A stretch of DNA of 36,580 nucleotides from Actinomycetes bacterium (GCA_024280015.1 JAJRQY010000014.1:1-36580); one strand, 5' to 3'. Numbered from the stretch's first letter, positions 7,193 through 16,916 are shown. The notes: generated by a model not told the origin, from the letters alone. Translations and numbers: made by a program.

Positions 7193-8188
7193 CTAGGCTA
7201 AATCAGCCAGTTCTTTCAATGACTGGATTGGTCGAGCACCAACATGACCGATCACTTCGGCCGCAGCCAGTGAGCCTAGGTAACCACAACGGGCAAGATC
7301 GAAACCCTTCGCAACCCCGTACAAGACTCCGGCTGCATATTGGTCACCGGCACCGGTGGTGTCAATAACCGCAGAGATCTCTTCAGCTTCAACTGCCAAG
7401 ACGCCATCAGGAGTGACCAGCAACGAACCCTCCTCCCCCAAGGTGATGCAGCCAAGTTCGACCTCGGACTGAACTTTGGCTACGGCAATGTCGAGATCAT
7501 CGGTTTCGTACAACGAGGCCAGTTCGGCCCGATTGGCAAAGAGGATGTCGACCGGACCACGAACAAGTTCGCGAAATTCCTGGTGATGACGATCGACACA
7601 GAACGTGTCCGACAGAGCAAGGGCCGATTTGCGACCAGCGGCTCGGGCAACAGCCATTGCCTTCCGGATGGATTGCTTGGCTGATTCAACATCCCAAAGA
7701 TAGCCCTCACAGAAAACCACTCGACCAGATTCGACAGTTTCGGGAACCACATCGTCAGGGGCCAATTGTGAGGACACACCGAGGTAGGTATTCATTGTTC
7801 GATTGGCATCGGGCGTCACAAGGATCAGGCATCGGGCCGTTGCTGGCCCACCCTTGCTGGCTGGCACCTCATAGTTCACACCGCTGGCCCGCATGTCATG
7901 AGCAAAGACTCGACCGAGCTGATCATCGGCAACCTTGCCGATGTAGGAGGAGGTACCGCCAAAACTGGCGATGCCGGCCATGGTGTTGGCGGTAGACCCA
8001 CCAGATGATTCGATTCCCGGACCCATGGTGGCGTACAGATCGTGCGCACGCTTCTCATCGATAAGCGTCATCGAATTCTTGGTCATCTTCTGCTCAACCA
8101 GAAACTCGTCCGTTGCCTGTGTAATCACGTCAACGATGGCATTTCCTACACCAACAACGTCGACTTCCTGAGGCTTGGTTCCATCCAT
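7193..8188 (-). CDS. PfkB-family sugar/nucleoside kinase, adenosine kinase-like
   Basis: A ribokinase-fold enzyme of about 331 residues, most similar to bacterial adenosine kinases (adenosine + ATP to AMP + ADP; purine salvage). Visible are the N-terminal substrate strand VVGVGNAIVDV, the GGSTANTM motif of the first PfkB signature, and the C-terminal signature DTTGAGDQYAAG, whose Asp (about residue 282) is the catalytic base. The absolute substrate cannot be fixed by eye; fructokinase-like or ribokinase-like use is the alternative. I chose ATG 8188, preceded by GGAAGAG at proper spacing and placing the first strand near the N-terminus. A GTG at 8242 would add 18 polar residues. It is divergent from the aminopeptidase. 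Confidence 0.87.
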   Translation of the reverse strand: MDGTKPQEVDVVGVGNAIVDVITQATDEFLVEQKMTKNSMTLIDEKRAHDLYATMGPGIESSGGSTANTMAGIASFGGTSSYIGKVADDQLGRVFAHDMRASGVNYEVPASKGGPATARCLILVTPDANRTMNTYLGVSSQLAPDDVVPETVESGRVVFCEGYLWDVESAKQSIRKAMAVARAAGRKSALALSDTFCVDRHHQEFRELVRGPVDILFANRAELASLYETDDLDIAVAKVQSEVELGCITLGEEGSLLVTPDGVLAVEAEEISAVIDTTGAGDQYAAGVLYGVAKGFDLARCGYLGSLAAAEVIGHVGARPIQSLKELADLA

Positions 8189-8306
8189 GTCGCTCTTCCA
8201 ATCTGGCTTGGCGTTCGATTCGTGACTCGACTCGCTAGTCACCAGTGCTCGGTTGACTGCGCTGCTTACCAGCAGGTGAACCTAGCGTGTCGATACCCTC
8301 ATCGGT

Positions 8307-11069
8307 GTGTCTTCAGATCATTCAAGCTTCCATGACCCAGCCAACGAGCACGAGCCCGACTCGACTGGCACCGACCGGTACCGCTTGCCAGACTCCGCAG
8401 TACCAACGAACTATCGTTTGCGAATTGTTCCGGACGTTGACCAGGAGAAGTTCCGTGGTTCGGTCGCCATCACCGTCACCGTCCTGCGCCCGAGTGAAGT
8501 CCTCGTACTCAATAGTGATGCCTTGGACATCACCTCAGCCAAGGTCGATGGCAAGCCAGTCACGTTCTCTCTGGATGCGGAGCTAGAACGTCTCACGCTG
8601 CATCACCAAACCACTCCAGGAGAGCTCGTTGTTGAGCTGGACTTCAGCGGTAAGTTTGATCCCCAACTCGTCGGCTTCTACCTGAGTGCCTTCACCGATT
8701 CTGAAGGAACAGACCGGGTGCTTGCTTCCACCCAGTTCGAATCGACCTACGCCAGGAAGGCCTTTCCTTGCTGGGATGAACCCGCATTCAAGGCAACCTT
8801 CGATCTGACCATCGTCGCTCCCCCGAAAATGAATGCCATCGCCAACACCAGCGAGATCGCCAGGGAGGAAGATGAGGGTGGAACACAAATCACCTTCGCC
8901 ACCACCATGGTGATGAGCACATACCTGGTTGCCTTTGTTGTCGGCCCGATCGAGATAACCGAACCTGTTGACATTGACGGCACTCCATTGCGGATCGTGC
9001 ATGTAACCGGCGCCGGATCCACCACCGTTGCCAGACGAAAAGAGCTGTTGACCGGAGACGAAGCCGGCAGCGCAGCAAACGCCAGCACCGTTGCCCCATC
9101 TTCACCTTCTCAAGCATCTGAGACCGAACCTGCAGCTGTCGATCTCACCACGGTTGATCTGACCGCGTTTGCTGCAGAGTGCGGGGCCTTTGGCTTGCGG
9201 TATTTCAGCGAGTACTTCGGGATTCCCTACCCCGGAGACAAGGTAGATCTTGTCGCCATACCTGACTTCGCCATGGGAGCAATGGAGAACCTTGGTTGCA
9301 TCACCTTCCGAGAATCCCTGCTGCTTGTCGACCCCGAAGCCAGTACCCAGTCCGAGCTGCAGCGGATCGCCGACGTCATCTTCCACGAACTGGCCCACAT
9401 GTGGTTCGGTGATCTGGTCACGATGAAATGGTGGAACGGGCTCTGGCTGAATGAGGCGTTCGCCACCTTTATGGAGATGCGTTGCACGGACGCATTCCGT
9501 CCCAAGTGGCAACGGTGGGTCGACTTCGGGCTCTCGCGGACTGCGGCCTTTGACGTTGACGCCCTGGCATCGACTCGCCCAATCGAATTCGATGTTGTCA
9601 GCCCAGATGATGCTGAAGCCATGTTCGACGTGCTGACCTATGAGAAGGGTGCCGCCGTTGTCCGGATGCTGGAACAACACTTGGGAGAGGGCCCGTTCCG
9701 GTCGGGCATCCGCCGCTACATGACGGAGAACGCCTACGGCAATACCGAGACCACTGACCTCTGGGACGCCATCGAGGCACAAACCAATGAGCCTGTTCGC
9801 GCCATCATGGATTCATGGATCTTCCAGGGTGGGGCTCCAGTCATCCACACTGAGCTGGCGGCCAACGGCCGCTCGGTGACCTTCAGCCAAGAACGATTGC
9901 ACTATCTGGGTGGCGACGAGGTTTCAGACCAGAACTGGATGGTTCCAATTCGTTACCGCTGGAAGCCCGTTGGAGGTGACCCGATCACGGGACACCTCTT
10001 GTTGGACAGCGACGAGGCCGAAGTTGAATTGGCGGCCGAGGCTGGCACGGGCAACGGGCCTGGAGGCGCCGAGTGGCTCGTCGCCAACGCCGACGGGGCA
10101 AGCTACCTTCGTGTGATCTACCCTCCCGAGGCTTTGGACATGCTCGGGTCACTGGCCTTTGAAGCGCTCGCTCCCGTCGAACGCTATGCCATGGTTGATG
10201 ACGCTTGGGCTGCGGTGCTATCGGGCTTGATGAGCGCGGCATCGTTCCTCTCTCTATTGGAGTCCTTGACCGCCGAAGGTGATCGATCGGTTTGGCAACG
10301 GATCCTGGCGGGCTTCAGTTCCATCAGCCGACTACTGGATGGCGAAGCCAAGGTTGTGTTTGAGGCCATCGCCCATGACGCTTTTGCTCCCGCTCTAGCC
10401 GGCTTGACCCTTTCCCCCCAAGATGACGACGACGACCGCTCGCGTCAGCTTCGTGGCGATCTCATCCGGGCTATGGGTACAACGGCCAACGACGAGGAAA
10501 TACAACGCGAAGCCCAGCGGACGGTTTCGGAGGGACGACGCAGCTCCGACTCGGTGGAAACCTCAATCATGGCCGCGGCAATCGATGTGGTTGCATCAAT
10601 CGGGGACCAGACCGACCTGGATGACTTCCTGGCTGCCGCCGACGCGGCAGCAACCCCACAAGAATACTTACGCTATCTCTACGCCACCGCCGACTTCCCA
10701 GACTTTGAGCAGTTGGAGATCGTGTTGAACATGATCCTGAACGGTGAGGTTCGTTCACAAAACGCGTCTCTCTGGATCAATCGTGCTCTACGAAACCGAA
10801 CGAATGGTCCCCGAGTCTGGGAGCTTGTCCAGCAGAACTGGGAGACGCTCACCAGTATTGTTCCCACCAGCACCGTCGCCCGAATGGTTACGGGTGTCTC
10901 GACGCTAACGGCCCAGGGTGCCGTGGATCAGGCCACTGCCTTCTTCGCCGCTCATCCTGTTCCTCAAGGCGAGCAGAACATCCTGCAGATCCTGGAACGA
11001 CAGCGGGTCGGGACTGCCCTACGTGCTCGCGAAGCCGTCCTCCTCAACGCCATCCTGGCCCCTCGGTGA
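8307..11069 (+). CDS. pepN: M1-family aminopeptidase N
   Basis: A zinc metallo-aminopeptidase of 920 residues that removes N-terminal amino acids from peptides in the cytosol (no signal peptide seen). The order is an N-terminal beta domain, the exopeptidase signature GAMEN (324-328), the zinc site HELAH (His360, Glu361, His364) with the third ligand Glu383 in NEAF, then a long helical ERAP1_C-type domain. Residues about 246-285 form a Ser/Ala/Thr/Glu-rich insertion between the N-terminal and catalytic domains, which is unusual for the family. The start is GTG 8307. The stop overlaps the next gene's GTG by four bases (GTGA), so the two are translationally coupled. Confidence 0.95.
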   Translation: MSSDHSSFHDPANEHEPDSTGTDRYRLPDSAVPTNYRLRIVPDVDQEKFRGSVAITVTVLRPSEVLVLNSDALDITSAKVDGKPVTFSLDAELERLTLHHQTTPGELVVELDFSGKFDPQLVGFYLSAFTDSEGTDRVLASTQFESTYARKAFPCWDEPAFKATFDLTIVAPPKMNAIANTSEIAREEDEGGTQITFATTMVMSTYLVAFVVGPIEITEPVDIDGTPLRIVHVTGAGSTTVARRKELLTGDEAGSAANASTVAPSSPSQASETEPAAVDLTTVDLTAFAAECGAFGLRYFSEYFGIPYPGDKVDLVAIPDFAMGAMENLGCITFRESLLLVDPEASTQSELQRIADVIFHELAHMWFGDLVTMKWWNGLWLNEAFATFMEMRCTDAFRPKWQRWVDFGLSRTAAFDVDALASTRPIEFDVVSPDDAEAMFDVLTYEKGAAVVRMLEQHLGEGPFRSGIRRYMTENAYGNTETTDLWDAIEAQTNEPVRAIMDSWIFQGGAPVIHTELAANGRSVTFSQERLHYLGGDEVSDQNWMVPIRYRWKPVGGDPITGHLLLDSDEAEVELAAEAGTGNGPGGAEWLVANADGASYLRVIYPPEALDMLGSLAFEALAPVERYAMVDDAWAAVLSGLMSAASFLSLLESLTAEGDRSVWQRILAGFSSISRLLDGEAKVVFEAIAHDAFAPALAGLTLSPQDDDDDRSRQLRGDLIRAMGTTANDEEIQREAQRTVSEGRRSSDSVETSIMAAAIDVVASIGDQTDLDDFLAAADAAATPQEYLRYLYATADFPDFEQLEIVLNMILNGEVRSQNASLWINRALRNRTNGPRVWELVQQNWETLTSIVPTSTVARMVTGVSTLTAQGAVDQATAFFAAHPVPQGEQNILQILERQRVGTALRAREAVLLNAILAPR

Positions 11070-12214
11070 GGTTTCGGGCATCACCCCTGATGATCTGGGC
11101 GATCGAGGATGACGCCGTGCAAGTCGTGTGGGGTGATCTGCCAGCCGGAACGGTCCAGGCCGAAGTAGGCGAGCAGACCGCGGACCTTGACCATGTTGGC
11201 GGGGCCGGATCCCTCGTTGTCAACAACCTCCCACCTTCCAGCAAGCTCCAGATGGTTGTGCGCTCAGCAGCGGGAACAACAATACTCAAATTCACCACCC
11301 TGACTCCCCCGCCCGGCGAGCGACTGGCCCGGATCGCCACCGTCTCTGACCTCCACCTTGGAGCCGAACGGTGGGGATTTCTCAAGACAATGAACGAGTC
11401 AAAGATGGAACTGCCGGCGGGCGTTGACAGCAAGGTCGCCGCGACCCCTGCGGCGATGCGGAGTGCGACCGCAGCCATTGCCGAGGCGGTGAGTTGGGGT
11501 GCCACTCAGCTTGTCATCAAGGGCGATGCCGCCCACCATCGCACTCCTGAAGCCTTCCGACTCGTGGACCAACTGGTGGACAAGTACGTCGATCTTCCCA
11601 TCCTGATGATTCCTGGCAACCACGATGTCGATGACCAGTCCGACATGGACGTTCCAAGCACCTTTGGGCAGCGCCAGCTTCCCCTCATTCGCAGCCAAGA
11701 ACACCTTGACCTGCCAGGGCTCCGCTTGTTGGTTACCGACAGCACCATGGACAATGCTGGCCCTGGAACCATCATGGAGAACCGTAGCGAGCTGCTGGAC
11801 CTTGCTGCTGACACACCAGGTCCCGTGTTGCTGGCAATACATCACCACTTCCAGCCGAAGTCCTACCCGACCTATTGGCCCCTGGGCATACCGGCTCCGG
11901 AGTCAACCGACTTCTTGACCGATCTTGGCCGCTCCAACAAGAACACCCTGGTGACCTCGGGACACACTCACCGCAACCGGGTGCGACGACATGGTCCCGT
12001 CTTGTTAACCCAGGTAGCTTCGACCCGTGACTGGCCAGGAGTCTGGGCTGGCTACACCATCTACGAGGGTGGAATCAGTCAGGTGGTCCGGCGGATCGCA
12101 CAACCAGGGGCCATCCATTGGCATGAATACTCCAAAGACGCCGTCGGGGGTATCTGGCGATACTGGTCAAGTGGACCAATGAAACAACGCTGCCTCAGCC
12201 ACTCCTGGACCTAA
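11066..12214 (+). CDS. Calcineurin-like metallophosphoesterase
   Basis: A 382-residue protein. The first ~80 residues form an all-beta, fibronectin-like domain, as in purple-acid-phosphatase-type enzymes. The catalytic domain carries the two-metal motifs in order: SDLHLG (D-x-H), KGDAAHH (in place of GDxxD), PGNHDVDD (GNHD), IHHHFQ and SGHTHRNR (GHxH). The substrate is unknown; the fold covers phosphodiesterases, nucleotidases and phosphatases. There is no signal peptide, so it is probably cytosolic. Four-base overlap with pepN indicates coupled expression, perhaps general peptide and nucleotide turnover. A hairpin terminator follows at 12235-12254. The motif variant KGDAAHH (His where Asn is usual) may alter metal binding. 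Confidence 0.88.
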   Translation: MRFRASPLMIWAIEDDAVQVVWGDLPAGTVQAEVGEQTADLDHVGGAGSLVVNNLPPSSKLQMVVRSAAGTTILKFTTLTPPPGERLARIATVSDLHLGAERWGFLKTMNESKMELPAGVDSKVAATPAAMRSATAAIAEAVSWGATQLVIKGDAAHHRTPEAFRLVDQLVDKYVDLPILMIPGNHDVDDQSDMDVPSTFGQRQLPLIRSQEHLDLPGLRLLVTDSTMDNAGPGTIMENRSELLDLAADTPGPVLLAIHHHFQPKSYPTYWPLGIPAPESTDFLTDLGRSNKNTLVTSGHTHRNRVRRHGPVLLTQVASTRDWPGVWAGYTIYEGGISQVVRRIAQPGAIHWHEYSKDAVGGIWRYWSSGPMKQRCLSHSWT

Positions 12215-12234
12215 ACCTTCGTTCTGGCGCCGGC

Positions 12235-12254
12235 AGCACGCTGCTATGCGTGCT
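12235..12254. terminator. Hairpin between convergent genes
   Basis: AGCACGC (12235-12241) and GCGTGCT (12248-12254) pair perfectly around a 6-base loop. It lies in the 45-base gap between the metallophosphoesterase stop and the stop of the minus-strand MocR gene. There is no long U-tract. Confidence 0.5.
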
Positions 12255-12259
12255 TGGCT

Positions 12260-13675
12260 TCAACAGACTGCTCGCCATGCTTGGACCAGTCGGTCCAGGC
12301 CTTCCATCAACTGGGTCTCAGGCCGATCGAAACAAAGTCGAATGAAGTGATCTGCCTCGCTGGCCACCGAGGCAGAGGCACCAGTGGCAATGGTGACACC
12401 ATGTCGAGCAGCAACCTGGGCCAATGGCTCGGCATAGGGACCGGGCAGCTCGATCCACATCGAGAGTCCGCCCAAGGGAATCGTCAGTCCCCACTCTGGC
12501 AGCTCCCGAGCCAAATACTCACTCGTTGTTGTTGCCCGACAAAGCAGGGTTTCCTGTCGAACCTTAGCGACTTGGTCAAAACTGGCCAACACCCCAGCAG
12601 CGATGACCTGAGAGGGGATGGAGCTTCCCAAGTCGTCCGACAGTCGAGCCCGTATCAACCGTTCTAGAAGTGAATGAGGGGCCCGAAGCCAGCCGATACG
12701 CAGGCCGCCCCATCCCAATTTCGACAGGCTCCCAATAGCCAAGATCGAAGCATGATTCACCCTTCCAGCCAATGGTGTCGGGCGCGAGCCGTCATAGCGC
12801 AGATCGGCAAGTACCAGGTCTTCCAACACCGTCAGGTTCAGCTCGTCACAGACCTTGGCCAGCGACCGCAGCTGCCAGTCATCCATGCTGAAACCGGTCG
12901 GATTGTGCACCGAGGTTTGCAGATAGGCCAGCGAAAGGTCGTACTCATTGACGAGACGCCGCAGTTCAGCGGTGTCAATCCCGCCGCCGGTTCGCGGCAA
13001 AGGAATTGGCTTCAAACCACGGGCGGAGAGGAGATCAAAGATCCCGGGATAGGTCGGCTCATCAACCAGCACACTGTCACCCCGATTTGTCAGCATGTTG
13101 AGGGCCAGGGCCAGGCCATGCTGGGCACCATTGGTGATCAGAACATTCTCCAGCTCCGTTGGCAAGCCGCCCAAAGCCAGGCGTTCAGCCACGGCTAGGC
13201 GTAGGGCTGGTAGCCCGGCTGGCGTGTAGCCGTGCCGAGGCCCGGCGCGAAGAAGCGCGGCAAGGTCGACCTCAACCTGAGGCAACGCCCTCGCGTCAGC
13301 GGGAACCGAAGCAGCAAGGTCGATTGCTCCAACCGGGACACTGCCCCTGCCCAAAATGCCCGGTAACACCGTTGCTCCTGGATCCTGTGCCGGAGAAGAG
13401 CCAACAACTCGGGTTCCGCTACCTTGTCTTGATTCGAGGACCCCTCGGGATTTGAGATCGTTCATAGCAGCGGTGACGGTTGACCGGCTGACGGACAGGG
13501 ACCGGGCCAACGCTCGTTCTGCGGGCAAGGTTGCAGCCGCGGGAAGAACACCAGACTCGATGGCATCGAGCATGGCTTCGGCCAGCTTGGTATGGAGGGG
13601 GACCCCACGGCCAAGGGACCAATCACCCAACATGTTGATGAGGGCGTTGGTCCCGATTCGTTGGCTTACCGGCAC
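12260..13675 (-). CDS. MocR-type regulator (GntR wHTH fused to aminotransferase fold)
   Basis: The N-terminus is a GntR-type winged helix (GVPLHTKLAEAM, LPAERALARSLSVSRSTVTAAMNDL, GSGTRV). A fold-type I aminotransferase domain follows, with YTPAGLPALR, NGAQHGLA, HNPTGF, VLEDLVLADL and the PLP-lysine motif SLSKLGWGGLRIGW (Lys about residue 319). MocR/PdxR proteins bind PLP or its adducts and control nearby genes of vitamin B6, GABA, taurine or amino-acid metabolism. Here the obvious target is the divergent aminotransferase gene at 13820. I placed the start at GTG 13675, just before the SQRIGTNAL helix expected at the family's N-terminus. The frame is open to ATG 13768, which would add 31 residues without a recognisable role. 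No ribosome site decides this. Confidence 0.88.
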   Translation of the reverse strand: MPVSQRIGTNALINMLGDWSLGRGVPLHTKLAEAMLDAIESGVLPAAATLPAERALARSLSVSRSTVTAAMNDLKSRGVLESRQGSGTRVVGSSPAQDPGATVLPGILGRGSVPVGAIDLAASVPADARALPQVEVDLAALLRAGPRHGYTPAGLPALRLAVAERLALGGLPTELENVLITNGAQHGLALALNMLTNRGDSVLVDEPTYPGIFDLLSARGLKPIPLPRTGGGIDTAELRRLVNEYDLSLAYLQTSVHNPTGFSMDDWQLRSLAKVCDELNLTVLEDLVLADLRYDGSRPTPLAGRVNHASILAIGSLSKLGWGGLRIGWLRAPHSLLERLIRARLSDDLGSSIPSQVIAAGVLASFDQVAKVRQETLLCRATTTSEYLARELPEWGLTIPLGGLSMWIELPGPYAEPLAQVAARHGVTIATGASASVASEADHFIRLCFDRPETQLMEGLDRLVQAWRAVC

Positions 13676-13819
13676 TGGAGGTCCCGACCGGTTCTTGATT
13701 GCTCGACGAGCAGGGATTGGGCCATGGCTCCACGCTAGAGGAAAGTGGCCCAGCATCATCCAGGCCAATTACCCGAAGTTGGCCCGTGACCCTGCCGCCG
13801 ATCCCCCTCAAGCTCAGTT

Positions 13820-15052
13820 ATGGCTCTTACCGACCTGCTACAACACCCCGACAGTGTCACCGACCGATTCACCTCCTCCGTCATCCGAGATCTTCTGGTC
13901 CATGCTCGACAATCCAATGTGATCTCCTTGGCCGGAGGGCTGCCATCTGAATCGGCACTCCCGGTAGAACGGGTTGGGGTTGCCATGGACAAGATCCTGT
14001 GCCAACGCGGTGCCACCGCCTTGCAATACGGCTTGACGGCCGGTGAACCCGAGCTTCAGGAACAACTGGCCGCGGCTGCGCCCTATTGGCGAGAGCCTGA
14101 ACAGATCGTCGTAACTGCAGGCTCGCAACAAGCCCTGGACCTGGTCATCCGAGTGATGGCTCGCAAGGACCGGCATGCAAACATTGCCGTGGTTGAAGAC
14201 CCGGGGTATCTGGGCGCCTTGCAAGCATTCCGAGGGCATGACTTCACCCTGGCCCCGATCCCCGTCGATGAGGATGGTCTGGATGTTGAGCTGCTCGGCA
14301 CCAAACTGGCAACTGGTTTGCGGCCACGATTGTGCTACATCAACCCGTCGTTCCAGAATCCAACGGGGGCATCACTTTCGCCCGATCGAGCCGAAACGTT
14401 GGTGCAACTGGCCGAGCGCTACAACTTCGTCATTCTGGCTGATGACCCCTACGTCGAGCTCCATCTGGATGGTGAGCGGCCAAAGCCTCTGCCTCAGAGC
14501 GAGATGGTGGTGTACCTTGGCTCAACATCCAAGACCTTGTCCCCAGGCTTGCGAGTCGGATGGTTGGATGCCGATCCCGCTCTCGCCTCAGTGGCTGCCC
14601 TGGCCAAACAGCCCATCGATTTGCAAACCTCGACCCTGAACCAATTGCTGGTGGCCGAACTTATGGGCGACAAGGTCTGGTGGTCCAGACACACCAATGC
14701 TCTACGGACTGACTACCGGACCCGACGGGCCGCCCTGACCCAGGCTGTTCAGCACCATCTCCCTGATTCGACCATTGCCAACCAGGGCGGTGGGTTCTTC
14801 CTCTGGGTGACGGTCAATGAACACACCAGCCATGAGCGACCGATGTCCAGGCTTGACATGATGGAACTACTTCCGAGGGCAGTCGAAAATGGCGTGGCCT
14901 ACGTGCCTGGCGACGCCTTTACTGTGGCAACCAAGCAACCGAACACCATCCGCTTGTCCTATTCCAGTGGGGACCCCGAGCGATTCGATGAAGCCGTACA
15001 CCGCCTGGCGCGGACGCTTTCCACCGGAGAATCCAGGGGTAGACAAAGCTGA
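13820..15052 (+). CDS. PLP-dependent aminotransferase (2-aminoadipate transaminase-like)
   Basis: A 410-residue class I/II aminotransferase of the ARO8/LysN-like group, often labelled 2-aminoadipate or valine-pyruvate transaminase. Key positions are visible: ISLAGGLPS, TAGSQQALDL (cofactor phosphate), QNPTG (Asn180), LADDPY (Asp208, Tyr211), and the Schiff-base lysine Lys238 in STSKTLSPGLRVGW; RLSYSS near the C-terminus carries the substrate-carboxylate arginine. It lies divergent from a MocR regulator, which fits substrate-dependent control. The 3' end overlaps the 3' end of the minus-strand kinase by 94 bases. The exact amino-acid substrate is unknown. Confidence 0.9.
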   Translation: MALTDLLQHPDSVTDRFTSSVIRDLLVHARQSNVISLAGGLPSESALPVERVGVAMDKILCQRGATALQYGLTAGEPELQEQLAAAAPYWREPEQIVVTAGSQQALDLVIRVMARKDRHANIAVVEDPGYLGALQAFRGHDFTLAPIPVDEDGLDVELLGTKLATGLRPRLCYINPSFQNPTGASLSPDRAETLVQLAERYNFVILADDPYVELHLDGERPKPLPQSEMVVYLGSTSKTLSPGLRVGWLDADPALASVAALAKQPIDLQTSTLNQLLVAELMGDKVWWSRHTNALRTDYRTRRAALTQAVQHHLPDSTIANQGGGFFLWVTVNEHTSHERPMSRLDMMELLPRAVENGVAYVPGDAFTVATKQPNTIRLSYSSGDPERFDEAVHRLARTLSTGESRGRQS

Positions 15053-16227
15053 ACACGGCCGCCGGGTCCAGCTTCGATGGTCACGGAGCCGCCGTGGGCC
15101 TGGATCAGGGTTTGGGCGATGGCAAGCCCAAGTCCGGCTCCCCCGTGGCGAGACCGTGCCGGGTCGTGCTGGCTAAATCGCTCGAAGGCTCGCGGAAGAA
15201 ATTCGGCATCGAACCCAGGGCCGTCATCGCGAACCTGGACGATGGCCGAACCATCTTCAACCTCGACGGCCACCACGACGCGTCCCCCCTCGGGTGAGTG
15301 CCGAATGGCATTGTCGACCAGGTTTCGAAGCACCCGTCCAATCGCAGTTGCGTCGCCTCGGACCGGAACCGCCTGATCCAGAACGGCCTGCAGGCCAACA
15401 TCGTCTCCCGCAGCCGTTGGACCCATTGCTTCCAAGGCCTCATCAACCAGCTCAGCCAGATCCAACGATTCGGACTGCAAGGCCAGGTTGCCACTGTCGG
15501 CTCGGGCCAACAAGAAGAGGTCTTCGACCAGACGGTTCAGGGCTAGGACGTTCTGCCTCATGGCCGGAAGGTGCTCATCAACCTCGGCGATGCCATCTTC
15601 GATGGCGTCAATGGAGACTAACAAGGAGGCAAGTGGCGTCCGTAGATCATGACTCAGGGCACTGACCACAGACTGTCGCTCATCGTCAGCGGCCGAGCGC
15701 TCGGCTTCGACTCGAACCAACGAGCGCCCAAGCTCATCTACGGCCGAGGCCAACACGCCTAGTTCGTCTTGCCGGTCAATGTCAGTTCGGGCTGATCGTT
15801 CACCAGCAGCGATGGCACTCACCGTTGTTGCTACCCGGTCAAGGTCGTTGGCCAATGGTCGAGCCAGACGCCAGCCAACAATGATGGCCGCGACACCAGA
15901 CAAGATCGTGACCGTCAACACGTACCCAGCGTCATGGCCTGACAAGGTCATCGCTCCGGTTCCAACAAGAGCGCCAACGATGGCAAGAACAGGGCCGACA
16001 AGGGCGAGTACGGGAACCGAACGCCGGAGCGAAAGTCGGCCCATGAAGATGGGTAGACCCAAGGCAACAAGGACGGAAAGGGCGACAACGACCACAACGA
16101 AGAGGGTCAGGCTCTGTCCATCATCCATCATGTCATTCTTGTCAACGGACTGGGCTAGTTGAACAGCTTGGGACGACCGAACAGACTGGGACAGCTGAAC
16201 AGACAGTGTGCGGAAAAACAGCATCAC
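14959..16227 (-). CDS. Membrane sensor histidine kinase
   Basis: A 422-residue kinase with three predicted membrane segments (about 40-62, 71-92 and 101-120), a HAMP-like linker, a HisKA domain with the phospho-acceptor His193 (ALSHDLRTPL), and a HATPase domain with an N box (NLVDNAIRH, about 302-309), a G1 box (DDGPGFD) and a G2 box (GGAGLGL). No large extracytoplasmic sensor domain is present, so it probably senses a signal in or at the membrane. It starts with GTG-ATG overlapping the regulator stop (GTGA), so the pair is translationally coupled. The fold should end near residue 398; the last ~24 residues run into the convergent aminotransferase gene and look like read-through of a lost stop. 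Confidence 0.93.
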   Translation of the reverse strand: MMLFFRTLSVQLSQSVRSSQAVQLAQSVDKNDMMDDGQSLTLFVVVVVALSVLVALGLPIFMGRLSLRRSVPVLALVGPVLAIVGALVGTGAMTLSGHDAGYVLTVTILSGVAAIIVGWRLARPLANDLDRVATTVSAIAAGERSARTDIDRQDELGVLASAVDELGRSLVRVEAERSAADDERQSVVSALSHDLRTPLASLLVSIDAIEDGIAEVDEHLPAMRQNVLALNRLVEDLFLLARADSGNLALQSESLDLAELVDEALEAMGPTAAGDDVGLQAVLDQAVPVRGDATAIGRVLRNLVDNAIRHSPEGGRVVVAVEVEDGSAIVQVRDDGPGFDAEFLPRAFERFSQHDPARSRHGGAGLGLAIAQTLIQAHGGSVTIEAGPGGRVQLCLPLDSPVESVRARRCTASSNRSGSPLE

Positions 16228-16916
16228 GGATCGAACCGATAGCCAACGCCATACACCGTGACCAGGTGCACCGGGTTGGCCGGATCGGCCTCCAGCTTGC
16301 GCCTAAGGCGCCTCATATGAACCGTGACCGTGCCCGGGTCTTGCCAATCCGGGCTTGATCCCCAGACATCGCGCAAGAGGTCGGCACGACTATGGACCTC
16401 TCCGGGAGTACTGGCCAGCTGAACCAAAAGATCGAATTCCTTAGGAGTCAGCTCGACCTCAACCTCATCTTGGTGAAGTCGACGGCCACTGAGATCGATC
16501 TCCATGTTTCCAACCGTGATTGATTCCGGTCCGCCGGACCCGGAGCGCCGTAGGACGGCTCGGACTCTTGCCGCGACCTCGCGAGGCGAAGCAGGCTTAG
16601 CCAGATAGTCATCGGCTCCAAGCTCCAGACCGGCAACCCGCTCAGATTCCTGGCCCTTGGCGCTCAGCACAATGACCGGAACCTGGTCACCCGAAGCCCT
16701 CAAGCGCTTCAACACCGTGAGGCCATCCACCCCAGGGAGCATCAGGTCTAAGACAACAAGATCCGGCCGCTTCTTCGCCAATTCGGCCAAGGCGGCATTT
16801 CCATCGGCCGCGGTGCGCACTCGAAACCCTTCACGCTCCAGGTACGAAGCAACGATCTGTCGAACCTGGGGCTCGTCATCGACCACCAGGACGTCGGGGG
16901 CCTCTGAGCCGGTCAT
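16224..16916 (-). CDS. OmpR/PhoB-family response regulator
   Basis: A receiver domain with the acidic pair Asp13-Asp14, phospho-acceptor Asp57 (VVLDLMLPGVDG), Ser85 and Lys107 (LAKPASP) is followed by a winged-helix DNA-binding domain (LTPKEFDLLVQLAS, DPGTVTVHMRRLRRKLE, VYGVGYRFDP). It acts as a DNA-binding transcription factor driven by the kinase gene it overlaps. The frame runs up to GTG 17024, but the receiver fold begins a few residues after ATG 16916, so I chose that start; no strong ribosome site supports any candidate. The unit lies downstream of the Nudix gene on the same strand with a gap of about 130 bases, so it may have its own promoter. Confidence 0.93.
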   Translation of the reverse strand: MTGSEAPDVLVVDDEPQVRQIVASYLEREGFRVRTAADGNAALAELAKKRPDLVVLDLMLPGVDGLTVLKRLRASGDQVPVIVLSAKGQESERVAGLELGADDYLAKPASPREVAARVRAVLRRSGSGGPESITVGNMEIDLSGRRLHQDEVEVELTPKEFDLLVQLASTPGEVHSRADLLRDVWGSSPDWQDPGTVTVHMRRLRRKLEADPANPVHLVTVYGVGYRFDP

